From: a virus
Strand: one strand, 5' to 3'
Virus record (IMG/VR): IMGVR_UViG_3300031973_000946
Location: 1 to 45,187 of that record
DNA length: 45,187 nt
The notes beneath the pieces were generated by a model, which saw only the letters and a program-made list of their open reading frames with translations, made no database searches and was not told the DNA's origin. Below, piece by piece: positions 1-7,922 of the stretch (the stretch's first letter is position 1; the number at the start of each line of letters is the position of its first letter). A program made the translations under genes and the position numbers.

Positions 1-1
1 A

Positions 2-3000
2 AAGTACGAAAAAAATAGAGGAAAAATAAAAGCAAAAGGAGGATTAACATTTGAGCAAGTAGTAATTAAAGAAAAACTTAATCCTAAAGGTGAGCACATA
101 GATCCTAACGCTAATACAATGGCTAAAATTGCTGAGTTAATATACGCTCCTCAGGGTACTGATATTAATGCCGAGTTAGATTTAGTATTTAATAATCACT
201 CACAATTTTTAGGTAGTACACACACTATGGATTTAATAGATGAAGCTCCAGGTGGTAAAACAAGTACAGCTGGTTTTAGTAGATTAAATATTTTAAAGCA
301 AACAGATTTAAATAATATATTTAGTTCAGATGGTAAAAGTTTTCAAGAAGTAAAATCTGATAGAGCATTTTCTAAAGAACAAACAAAGTTAGTTAAAAGT
401 GCTAACATAAAAAACTCTAAGTCTTCAGCTATGTATAAAGCTAAAGATAATCTTATAAAGTTTAGTAAAAAACCGGTAGTAAAAGGTATGTCAACGTTTG
501 ATTTTGATGATACTTTAAGTTTTACTAAATCAGGCGTTAGAGCCACAATACCTAACACCGATGGCAAACCTAAACCAAAACGTAAAGTTATATTTTTAGC
601 TGGTGGCGCTGGTAGTGGTAAAGGCAATGTTATTAGCAAACTAAATTTAGCTAACCAAGGTTTTAAAATAGTAAACTCAGATATATCATTAGAGTGGTTG
701 AAAAAGAATAATGGTTTACCAGCTGATATGAGAGAGCTGACCTCTGAACAAAGAAGTATACTTGGTAAGTTAGGTCATGAGTCTAGAAAAATAGCTAGAA
801 ATAAAATGATGAAGTATCAAGGTAACGCTAATGGCGTTGTTGTTGACGGTACTGGTGGCTCTGTAAAATCAATGCAAAACCTCGTAAATGAATTTAAATC
901 TAAAGGGTATGATGTTAGTATGTTATTTGTAGATACTTCATTAGATGTAGCCTTAGAGCGTAATAGAGCTAGAAAAGAAAGATCGTTGTTAGATACTATA
1001 GTTAAACGTAATCATGAGTCGGTACAAGGTAATAAACCTACATTTAAAGATATGTTTGGCAATAGGTTTATGGAAGTTAATACAGATAATATAACTCAAC
1101 AAGATCCAATGCCAAGTACATTAGTAAAACAAATGGATGATTTTGTTTCTAGTTATGAAAAAGTTAGATTAGATGCTACTGAATTTGCTGAACAAGGAGA
1201 CGTTATATTAGCTAAAGGTGGTAAGTTTGATTTTTCAGAGTTTAATGATGTAGTCGATGGCAAGCCTGGACCGTTAATGGATAAAGCTAGAAGTAGAGCA
1301 AAGAAATACGGCACTAAAGACATGTTTGTTTTAACCGCTAGACCTCAGGCTTCTGCTCCTGCAATAAAACAGTTTTTAGATTCTCAAGGAATAAACATAC
1401 CATTAAAAAATATAACAGGATTAGCTAACAGCACTGGAAATGCTAAAGCACAATGGATGCTAGAAAAGTTTGCTGAAGGCTATAATGATATGTATTTTGT
1501 TGATGACGCTATACAAAATGTTGAAGCTGTCAAACAAGTGTTAGATCAATTAGATATTAAATCTAAAGTTGTTCAAGCTAAAATTAAGTTTAGTAAAAAC
1601 GCTAGTAAAGAATTTAACAAAATAATAGAAGAGTCAAAAGGTATTAATGCTAAAAAAGTTATATCTCAAGCTGAGGCAATGAAAACCGGTAGAAATAAAG
1701 GTTGGTGGAGAATATTTGTACCGCCATCAGCGGAAGACTTTAAAGGTTTATTATACAGGTTTCTAGGCACAGGCAAGCAAGGTGATCAACATATGGCTTG
1801 GTTTAAAGAAAACTTGTTAGACCCATTTGCAAAAGGTATACGGTCTTGGAATACTTATAAACAAGGTATGGTTAATGAGTATAAACAGCTGAGAAAAGAC
1901 TTTAAAGAAGTAAGTAAGTCTTTGTATAAAAATGTAAAAGGAACAGCTTTTAATACTGATGCTGCTATAAGAGTTTACTTATGGGATAAAGCTGGTTTTG
2001 ATATACCTGGTATTGATAATGCTACTAAACAAAAATTAATAGACCACGTTTTAAATAACAATAAAATAAAACAGTATGCAGATACTTTAAGTAAAATTAC
2101 TAGATTAGAAGAAGGTTATATAAAACCAAAAGAAGGTTGGGCAGTAGGCACGATAGCTAGTGATCTAAATAACATAGTAAATAAAATAGGTAGAAAACAA
2201 TTTTTAGCAGACTATTTGGCTAACGCAGAGGCAATATTTACTCCTGAAAACATGAACAAGATAGAAGCTGTGTATGGTACTAATTTTAGAAAAGCTTTAG
2301 AAAATATAATGTATCGTATGGAAAACGGCACTAATAGAAGAATTAGTCCCGATAGTAACGTTAATAATTTATTAGACTGGATTAATGGTTCTGTTGGTGC
2401 AATTATGTTTTTTAACATGAGGTCAGCTGTGCTACAGACTTTGTCTACAGTTAACTTTATAAACTGGAATGATAATAATATATTTAAAGCAGCTAAAGCA
2501 TTTGCTAATCAGCCTCAGTTTTGGAAAGACTTTGCTATGATATTTAATTCCCCTCAACTAAAACAAAGAAGAGGTGGTTTACAAACAGATGTAAACGCGG
2601 CAGAGTTAGCTGCAACATTTTCTGATGGAAAAGTAACGCCAAGGAAACTTATTAATTACTTACTACAATTAGGTTTTAAACCTACTCAAATTGTAGATAG
2701 TTTTGCTATTGCTTTTGGTGGTGCATCTATGTACAGAAATAGGTTTAATACTTATAAAAAACAAGGCATGACTGATAAACAAGCTAGTGATCAAGCAATG
2801 TTAGACATGCAGGAAATTGCTGAAGAAACTCAGCAGTCTTCAAGAGAAGATATGGTATCAGGGCAACAAGCTAGTGTATTAGGTAGGGTTGTATTAGCTT
2901 TTCAAAACGTCACAATGCAATATACTCGTTTAACTAAAAAGGCATTATCTGATTTAGTTAACCGAAGAGGTGATCCAAAAACTAATATATCTAAAATAAT

Positions 3001-3916
3001 GTATTACGGCGCTGTACAAAGTTTTGTATTCTTAGCTTTACAACAAGCTTTAGCTAACTCTTTATGGGGAGATGATGAAGATGAAAAAGATAAAGATATA
3101 AAACGAGTATTTAATGGAACTTTAGATAGTTTCTTGCGTGGAATAGGTTTGCACGGTGCTGTTGTTTCTACTGTAAAAAATACATATAATGTTTATAAAG
3201 AAGAAAAGGATAAAACGTGGAACAGAGAAGATGCTAAAATTTTATTAGAGTTACTTAGTTTTTCTCCACCAATAGGCAGTAAGGCTAGAAAGGTATACCA
3301 AGCTATACGATCTGAGTATTACGATAAAGGTGGTAAGCTTAGTGAAGAGTTAGGGTGGCGTATAGAAAGTCCTAAATTATATTTCTGGGCTAGCTTACTT
3401 GAAGCTGGATTTAATTTACCAACACAAAGATTAGTTAGAAAAGCTAATAACCTAGAAGAAGCTATAACAGGCAATCATTCTACATGGAATAGAATAATGC
3501 TAGGTTTAGGTTGGAGCACTTGGGAGTTAGGTCTTGAAGACGAAGATAAAGAGGCTGCTAAAAAACGTATTGACGAAAAGAAAAAGATTGAAAAAGAAAA
3601 AGAAAAAGAACAAAAGAAAATAGAAAAAGAAAAAGCAAAAGAAGAAGAAAAGAAAAAAGAAGAAGAAGAAAAGAAAAAGAAAGGTATTAAAACTGTTAGA
3701 TGTTCTGGTATACGTTCTAATGGTCAAAGATGTAAGATAACGACTGAAACTGCAGACAAAAAATTCTTATGTGTACACCATAAGCCATTTAAAGATGGTA
3801 GCGATACAGACGGTGATGGTAAGAAAGAATATAGATGTACCGCTACTAAATCTAATGGAAAGAGATGTAAGAACAAAACAGAGAATAAAAACAAAAAATG
3901 TTATGCTCACCAATAA
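2..3916 (+). CDS. Giant polyvalent virion-type protein with split HAD phosphatase / P-loop kinase (5' truncated)
   Basis: The frame is open to the window edge, so the gene starts upstream; an internal Met lies at base 119 and numbering here is from it. A HAD motif I (FDFDDT, D128/D130) is followed at once by a kinase-like domain with Walker A GGAGSGKG (162-169) and a DGTG segment, as in zeta-toxin or polynucleotide kinases. HAD motifs II (VLTAR, T406), III (K443) and IV (FVDDA, D462/D463) come after the kinase, so the kinase looks inserted in the phosphatase. A long helical region (about 520-1140) matches nothing I can name. A Lys/Glu-rich coiled segment follows, and two C-terminal C-x9-C...C-x2-H putative zinc repeats end the protein. 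Size and position beside small virion-type genes suggest an injected internal virion protein; that is inference. The two enzymatic domains are well supported by motif. Confidence 0.8.
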   Translation, partial: KYEKNRGKIKAKGGLTFEQVVIKEKLNPKGEHIDPNANTMAKIAELIYAPQGTDINAELDLVFNNHSQFLGSTHTMDLIDEAPGGKTSTAGFSRLNILKQTDLNNIFSSDGKSFQEVKSDRAFSKEQTKLVKSANIKNSKSSAMYKAKDNLIKFSKKPVVKGMSTFDFDDTLSFTKSGVRATIPNTDGKPKPKRKVIFLAGGAGSGKGNVISKLNLANQGFKIVNSDISLEWLKKNNGLPADMRELTSEQRSILGKLGHESRKIARNKMMKYQGNANGVVVDGTGGSVKSMQNLVNEFKSKGYDVSMLFVDTSLDVALERNRARKERSLLDTIVKRNHESVQGNKPTFKDMFGNRFMEVNTDNITQQDPMPSTLVKQMDDFVSSYEKVRLDATEFAEQGDVILAKGGKFDFSEFNDVVDGKPGPLMDKARSRAKKYGTKDMFVLTARPQASAPAIKQFLDSQGINIPLKNITGLANSTGNAKAQWMLEKFAEGYNDMYFVDDAIQNVEAVKQVLDQLDIKSKVVQAKIKFSKNASKEFNKIIEESKGINAKKVISQAEAMKTGRNKGWWRIFVPPSAEDFKGLLYRFLGTGKQGDQHMAWFKENLLDPFAKGIRSWNTYKQGMVNEYKQLRKDFKEVSKSLYKNVKGTAFNTDAAIRVYLWDKAGFDIPGIDNATKQKLIDHVLNNNKIKQYADTLSKITRLEEGYIKPKEGWAVGTIASDLNNIVNKIGRKQFLADYLANAEAIFTPENMNKIEAVYGTNFRKALENIMYRMENGTNRRISPDSNVNNLLDWINGSVGAIMFFNMRSAVLQTLSTVNFINWNDNNIFKAAKAFANQPQFWKDFAMIFNSPQLKQRRGGLQTDVNAAELAATFSDGKVTPRKLINYLLQLGFKPTQIVDSFAIAFGGASMYRNRFNTYKKQGMTDKQASDQAMLDMQEIAEETQQSSREDMVSGQQASVLGRVVLAFQNVTMQYTRLTKKALSDLVNRRGDPKTNISKIMYYGAVQSFVFLALQQALANSLWGDDEDEKDKDIKRVFNGTLDSFLRGIGLHGAVVSTVKNTYNVYKEEKDKTWNREDAKILLELLSFSPPIGSKARKVYQAIRSEYYDKGGKLSEELGWRIESPKLYFWASLLEAGFNLPTQRLVRKANNLEEAITGNHSTWNRIMLGLGWSTWELGLEDEDKEAAKKRIDEKKKIEKEKEKEQKKIEKEKAKEEEKKKEEEEKKKKGIKTVRCSGIRSNGQRCKITTETADKKFLCVHHKPFKDGSDTDGDGKKEYRCTATKSNGKRCKNKTENKNKKCYAHQ

Positions 3917-3952
3917 ACGTGTGATTATATTATAGAATCAAAACTTTAAAAT

Positions 3953-4132
3953 ATGGTAAATTGGATTAATTCCTGGAAAGCAGGAAATAAAAAAGAAAAA
4001 TATGAATTAGTATTTAGACTAGGAACTTGGACTATGTTTGAAATTATGTTTTGTCCTTGCGCTACGTGTGAGAACAAAGGTAAGTGTCCTAGATTTAGAT
4101 TTATGATATTAAACTTTGGATTTGAAATATAA
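3953..4132 (+). CDS. Small Cys-containing protein, 59 aa
   Basis: ATG at 3953 opens a 59-codon frame whose TAA overlaps the ATG of the next gene (TAATG). That coupling is common across this genome and supports a real gene. The middle carries FCPCATCENKGKC, a four-cysteine cluster that could bind zinc; the rest is basic and aromatic. No family recognised. Confidence 0.6.
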   Translation: MVNWINSWKAGNKKEKYELVFRLGTWTMFEIMFCPCATCENKGKCPRFRFMILNFGFEI

Positions 4133-4353
4133 TGAAGTTTATAGGTGGCGAACAATTAAAATATAAAAAAGCTATAAAAGATGGTAAGGTTGTCGACAAA
4201 GGCAAAGACAACCTTATTACGGTTCCTAGTGGAACTACAATATCATTTGGTGATATGACAGAAAATAGAGGTAAGTACTCTATAGTAATGACTGTTGTTA
4301 AAAATTTTGGCAAAGGTGATGTAACTAAAAGAATAACTTTAAATTTAATATAA
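4132..4353 (+). CDS. Hypothetical protein, 73 aa
   Basis: Small Lys-rich, beta-prone protein (KGKDNLITVPSGTTISFGD region), with no signal peptide or membrane segment. Start and stop both overlap neighbouring genes by one base (TAATG), so it belongs to a tightly coupled small-gene cluster. The family is not recognised. Location after the giant virion-type protein makes a minor structural role possible but unproven. Confidence 0.6.
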   Translation: MKFIGGEQLKYKKAIKDGKVVDKGKDNLITVPSGTTISFGDMTENRGKYSIVMTVVKNFGKGDVTKRITLNLI

Positions 4354-4655
4354 TGGCTGGTATATATAAAAGATTTGCAGGCGCAGCTAGTAATCAATCT
4401 TTAATAACTAAAGGTAGTGGAGTAAGTGGTAATATTAAAAAAATATTAATAACTAATGAAGATGCCGCTATTACTAAAGTAACGGTTGATTTACACGACG
4501 GTTCAACTACTTTTGTTATAATAAAAGAAGTTGAAATACCAGTTAGCTCTTCTTTAGTACTATCAGATAACATTGCTTTTGACAGTAATATTTTTAGTTT
4601 AAGAATAACAACAACAGGTTCAGGTACACCTACAGTAACAGTAATAATAAAGTAA
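4353..4655 (+). CDS. Beta-rich small protein, probable minor virion protein, 100 aa
   Basis: The sequence alternates hydrophobic and Thr/Ser residues with Gly turns (KILITNEDAAITKVTVDL, SLRITTTGSGTPTVTVIIK), as in a beta-sandwich. There is no signal peptide and no catalytic motif. It overlaps both neighbours by one base. Similar short beta-sandwich proteins in phages are often decoration or fibre-associated; the assignment is by composition and position only. Confidence 0.55.
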   Translation: MAGIYKRFAGAASNQSLITKGSGVSGNIKKILITNEDAAITKVTVDLHDGSTTFVIIKEVEIPVSSSLVLSDNIAFDSNIFSLRITTTGSGTPTVTVIIK

Positions 4656-5263
4656 TGAAATTAACTAAAGAAATAATAGAAAAAGCGGTTAAATGCAAGG
4701 GCTATAAGTGGTTTGAAAAAGGTGACTATAACCTTAATATAGTAGGAGTTAGAAACTCTGATACAGGCAATGAGGTAACAAATAAGTTTGATGACAAAAT
4801 AACACTATCATTTAAATGTGATGATCAGTGGGAGTTTTATTGTTATGATTGTACAACTGATCCCGGTAAATATTGGGTGGAGAATATAATGAGAGTGGAG
4901 GGCGTGGCCGTCTTGAAAGAAGGGCAGTATTCTGGTTCTCATAAAATAAGATTACATCAAGGTAGATATGAAGCATTAGGTCAATGTAAACCTGTTACAG
5001 TTTACCGCGACGCTAATAAAGATAACAAGTTTGATTTAAGCGATGACAACACTCAAACAGGTTTGTATGGAATTAATATACATCGAGCTACTAAATGGGG
5101 TGGTAAAAAATCTAAACAAGTAGATAAATGGTCAGCTGGATGTCAAGTAATAGCAGCTAACGATGATTGGCATGAGTTTATGGATATATGTAGAGTTGCT
5201 AGAGACAAGTGGAGCAATAGCTTTACATACACATTATTAGATAGTAACGATTTAGATATATAA
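4655..5263 (+). CDS. L,D-transpeptidase (YkuD)-like peptidoglycan enzyme, candidate endolysin
   Basis: 202 aa. The C-terminal half has GINIH (H143) followed after 16 residues by SAGC (S160-C163). This fits the YkuD catalytic layout His-x14-17-[S/T]-x-G-Cys with Cys163 as nucleophile, although the usual HGC is AGC here. A DANKDNKFDLSDD segment (119-131) resembles a dockerin/EF-hand calcium loop. The N-terminal 90 residues are Cys- and aromatic-rich and may bind substrate. No signal peptide is present, so release would need the holin. In phages such a fold would cut or remodel peptidoglycan cross-links. It could instead be a virion-associated wall enzyme. Confidence 0.6.
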   Translation: MKLTKEIIEKAVKCKGYKWFEKGDYNLNIVGVRNSDTGNEVTNKFDDKITLSFKCDDQWEFYCYDCTTDPGKYWVENIMRVEGVAVLKEGQYSGSHKIRLHQGRYEALGQCKPVTVYRDANKDNKFDLSDDNTQTGLYGINIHRATKWGGKKSKQVDKWSAGCQVIAANDDWHEFMDICRVARDKWSNSFTYTLLDSNDLDI

Positions 5264-5265
5264 TT

Positions 5266-5559
5266 ATGGCATTTAAAATGAAATATAAAAACCTTGAAGA
5301 GGTTGTAAAACAATTACGTGGAGCTGTTAAAGCTCACGGTAAACAAGCTGATATAGTCGAGGGTCACGTTAAAGATATGAATAAAGGTAAACCTCATACT
5401 AAGTTTAATGCTGGTTTAAGAGCGGCTGAAAAATCTGGTAAACTACCAGAAGAGTTTGCAAAAGAAGTTAGAAAATCTGGTGGGTTTTCTAAAAGAAAAT
5501 TTGCACCAGGTCAACTTAAAGCCATATGGGCTAGTAAACATGAAAGAGGTGAAGCTTAA
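5266..5559 (+). CDS. Basic helical MAFKM-family protein, 97 aa
   Basis: Begins MAFKMKYKN, one of a set of proteins here that share this N-terminus. The remainder is Lys-rich and helical (EEVVKQLRGAVKAHGKQAD, LPEEFAKEVRKSGGF) and ends in GQLKAIWASKHERGEA. It resembles small DNA-binding-like proteins seen in environmental phages, but I cannot name a family. First of four consecutive small basic genes, two or more bases apart. Confidence 0.65.
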   Translation: MAFKMKYKNLEEVVKQLRGAVKAHGKQADIVEGHVKDMNKGKPHTKFNAGLRAAEKSGKLPEEFAKEVRKSGGFSKRKFAPGQLKAIWASKHERGEA

Positions 5560-5570
5560 AAAAATAAACT

Positions 5571-5801
5571 ATGGCTTTAAAAAAATTTGTACAAGAAAAT
5601 AACCCATTTCCTAGAACAGGATGTGGTAGAAGACGCATGGAACAAATGAGTCCGTTTGCTAAAATTAGCGGACCTTGTAAGGCTGCTGCTAAACGTAAGT
5701 TTAAAGTATGGCCAAGCGCTTATGCTTCTGGTTGGGGCGTTAGATGTACAAAAGCTGGTGGACCTAGTAAGTTTGGTGGAGGTAAAAAGAAAAAGAAATA
5801 G
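5571..5801 (+). CDS. Small basic Cys-containing protein, 76 aa
   Basis: Begins MALKKFVQENNPF, so it carries the NNPF variant of the shared N-terminus. The core contains CKAAAKRKFKVWPSAYAS and RCTKAGG, a pattern I recognise from small conserved phage proteins of unknown function. It ends in a poly-Lys tail. Charge and size fit binding to nucleic acid or packaging with DNA in the capsid; that is inference. Confidence 0.65.
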   Translation: MALKKFVQENNPFPRTGCGRRRMEQMSPFAKISGPCKAAAKRKFKVWPSAYASGWGVRCTKAGGPSKFGGGKKKKK

Positions 5802-5803
5802 CT

Positions 5804-6169
5804 ATGGCTTTTGAAATGCAAGGTTTTGAGCCATTTACTAAAAGATGCTGGAAAGGTTATAGAGCAGTTCGTGGAAAAAAACCTTACAGTAAAGGTAGTT
5901 GTAAAAAAATATCTCCATTAACTAAACAAAAAGGTGGTGGTACAACTAAGACTTGTTTACCTATTGACAAGATACGTAGCATGAGTAAGTCTGAACGAGA
6001 CAAGCTTGTTCGTGCTAAAAAAAAATCTGGTAAAGCAGGTAAGTATAGACGATCTTCTAAAACAAATGTTAAAGGTGCTCGTAAAAAAGGATCTACTTTA
6101 AGAGATTGGTTTAAAAAAGAAGACTGGAGGCAAGTTAATAATCCTTCTAAAAAATGTGGAGAAAAATAA
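5804..6169 (+). CDS. Small basic MAFEM-family protein with two Cys motifs, 121 aa
   Basis: Begins MAFEMQGFEPFTKR. Residues about 15-36 contain CWKGYRAVRGKKPYSKGSC, and the C-terminal half has KYRRSSKTNVKGARKKG, DWFKKEDWRQVN and a closing KKCGEK. These segments resemble two different conserved phage unknowns joined in one chain; I recall the second as a DUF5872-like module, from memory. Very basic. Sits two bases after the previous gene. Confidence 0.65.
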   Translation: MAFEMQGFEPFTKRCWKGYRAVRGKKPYSKGSCKKISPLTKQKGGGTTKTCLPIDKIRSMSKSERDKLVRAKKKSGKAGKYRRSSKTNVKGARKKGSTLRDWFKKEDWRQVNNPSKKCGEK

Positions 6170-6170
6170 T

Positions 6171-6449
6171 ATGGCATTTATACAATTAAATAATCCGTTT
6201 ACAAAATTAAGGAAAACTACTAAGGGTAAAGGTAGACACTTTCTTTCAACTAAAGAAGGTGCGGGTATGACTGAAGCAGGTAGAAAAGCTTATAAAAAAC
6301 AAAACCCAGGTAGTACTTTATCAGCACCGGTTACAGGTAAAGTAAAACCAGGTAGCAAAGCGGCTAAACGTAGAAAATCGTTCTGTGCTAGATCAAAAGG
6401 CTGGAAAAGTAAAAGAGGCTTAGCTGCTAGAAGAAGATGGAAATGCTAG
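6171..6449 (+). CDS. DUF6321-like small basic protein, 92 aa
   Basis: The start chosen is ATG 6171 (MAFIQLNNPFTK), which restores the shared N-terminus; a GTG at 6156 in the same frame would overlap the preceding gene. The body has GAGMTEAGRKAYKKQNPGS, TGKVKPGSKAAKRRKSFCAR and a terminal RRRWKC. These match a conserved marine-phage family that I believe is DUF6321 (number from memory). Function unknown; strongly basic. Confidence 0.7.
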   Translation: MAFIQLNNPFTKLRKTTKGKGRHFLSTKEGAGMTEAGRKAYKKQNPGSTLSAPVTGKVKPGSKAAKRRKSFCARSKGWKSKRGLAARRRWKC

Positions 6450-6529
6450 CTATATGTCCTTGCCCTATATGTACAACCGCTGCAATAATCGGTTTGGTAA
6501 TTTTTAAAATAATAAGAAAAACAAAATGA
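6443..6529 (+). CDS. Possible 28-aa membrane micropeptide
   Basis: A 28-codon frame starts seven bases before the end of the previous gene and its TGA overlaps the ATG of the next (ATGA). The peptide begins MLAICPCPICTT, then has a single hydrophobic stretch (AAIIGLVIF) and a basic end. The double overlap supports it, but at this length chance cannot be excluded. Confidence 0.4.
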   Translation: MLAICPCPICTTAAIIGLVIFKIIRKTK

Positions 6530-7587
6530 AAAAATTATTATTATTATTAGTAGTATTACTAATATCATGTGCTACACCAAAGAAATGTTGTGCACAAACT
6601 AAAGATTTCTTTAAGTACTCAACTTTTTATACATCGATGTCTATGAATACATCGTTTGTTGAAAGAGAGGATTATAGAGCTGTATTAAAAGGTTATGAAG
6701 ACATAACTGAAATTAATGCGTACGATTACAACTTAACGTTAGGCGTGCGTAAAATAGCAAGATTTGATTATGAAACTAAAAGACAAACATGGTACACTGG
6801 AACCGAAAGAAATACTGCAGACAATGTTACTATTGGTAATGCTAATGGCTGGGAGTATTTGTTTAATTATTCTTTTATACGTAATCGTGGTGAAAAGTTT
6901 ACTGAGCAAAATTTTTGGTTACGTTACCTCGGCGATTGGTTTGTGGTTAAAGCACAGTACGCAGATAATGAAAGGGTAAATTTAAGATATTCATCATTAG
7001 ATTATAGAATTAGATTAAATAAAGGTAATTGGGATTTTACTATTGGAACTATATTTAGAATACACCCAGTTTATGGGGTAAATCCTATAGAAGATTTTTG
7101 GGTACCAGGAGAAAATACATTTCAAGATTTAGCTGAAGACTTTGGTTATGCACCAGAACAGTGGGTACAAGGTTTTTATGTTGACCAAAATTGGTATGAT
7201 GTTAGTGGTGGGGACTCAGTATTAGTAGCTACCTCTAATGATGAGTTCTTCAATCACTACTTTGGTAGTGCTGTTGCTAACTATAACATGCGTGAGCTTG
7301 AGAAGTTAGGTATGCAAAAAGAATTAAGCGCGGTTATTGGTGTAGCTTATTATAAATATACACCAACATTTTGGCTACACACGTGGTATAATTTTTTACC
7401 ATACCATAAAGGGTTAGATGATTACTCATATGAATACGAAGACAGTATGGCAGAGTGGGACGCTGGTATTATATTTGGAACTAAGATAACACAACACTTA
7501 GGTTTATTTGTAGAAGGCACGCATATGAGATATTGGGGTAAAGAAATATACGAAGTAAAATTTGGGTTTAACTATTTAATATTTTAA
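6526..7587 (+). CDS. Predicted outer-membrane beta-barrel protein with signal peptide
   Basis: 353 aa. The N-terminus MKKLLLLLVVLLISCATPKK is an export signal with a lipobox-like LLISC. The mature part is rich in alternating aromatic strands (YNLTLGVRKIARFDYE, DYRIRLNKGNWDFTIGTIF, AEWDAGIIFGTKI) and ends FGFNYLIF, with the terminal Phe typical of outer-membrane barrels. I see no enzymatic motif. A phage-coded barrel could alter the infected cell surface, for instance by excluding other phages, or serve lysis. A host-derived transport barrel is an alternative. Function is inferred, the barrel call is from strand pattern. Confidence 0.65.
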   Translation: MKKLLLLLVVLLISCATPKKCCAQTKDFFKYSTFYTSMSMNTSFVEREDYRAVLKGYEDITEINAYDYNLTLGVRKIARFDYETKRQTWYTGTERNTADNVTIGNANGWEYLFNYSFIRNRGEKFTEQNFWLRYLGDWFVVKAQYADNERVNLRYSSLDYRIRLNKGNWDFTIGTIFRIHPVYGVNPIEDFWVPGENTFQDLAEDFGYAPEQWVQGFYVDQNWYDVSGGDSVLVATSNDEFFNHYFGSAVANYNMRELEKLGMQKELSAVIGVAYYKYTPTFWLHTWYNFLPYHKGLDDYSYEYEDSMAEWDAGIIFGTKITQHLGLFVEGTHMRYWGKEIYEVKFGFNYLIF

Positions 7588-7590
7588 GAT

Positions 7591-7911
7591 ATGGCATTTA
7601 AGATGAGCGGGTTTTCCGCATTTACAAAAACAAACGGAGACGATAAGAAGAAAATAGCTGAAAATCAAGATCCACCTTCTGGTTTAGACCAGGCAGATGA
7701 GCAAAAGCATGACATGAAGCATACTCAAGGGTTAATAGATGAAGCTAAGAAAAGTTTGAAAAATAATCCTCATGAAAAAGGAACAAATGAATATGATAAA
7801 CACATGTCAGATAACAATAAAAAATTAAGTAATTTGACTCAAGCTTTAAATAAGCAGAAAAAAATGTACTTAAGATTTCTTTCAGAAAAGAAAATGTTAC
7901 CAAACCTTTAA
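7591..7911 (+). CDS. MAFKM-family hydrophilic protein, 106 aa
   Basis: Begins MAFKMSGFSAFTK, the clearest copy of the shared N-terminal motif. The rest is unrelated to its relatives: acidic/Lys-rich, helical, with no hydrophobic core beyond a C-terminal LNKQKKMYLRFL helix. It starts three bases after the barrel gene. The family is unknown. The short conserved head on a variable body suggests a targeting tag. Confidence 0.6.
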   Translation: MAFKMSGFSAFTKTNGDDKKKIAENQDPPSGLDQADEQKHDMKHTQGLIDEAKKSLKNNPHEKGTNEYDKHMSDNNKKLSNLTQALNKQKKMYLRFLSEKKMLPNL

Positions 7912-7922
7912 AATAAATAACT

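Noticed and set aside
3527-3727. Minus-strand frame rich in Phe/Leu
   Set aside because: It is the antisense of the Lys/Glu-rich repeat of the giant protein; composition comes from low-complexity coding.
6156-6170. GTG start for the DUF6321-like gene
   Set aside because: It would overlap the preceding gene, while ATG 6171 restores the shared MAF N-terminus.
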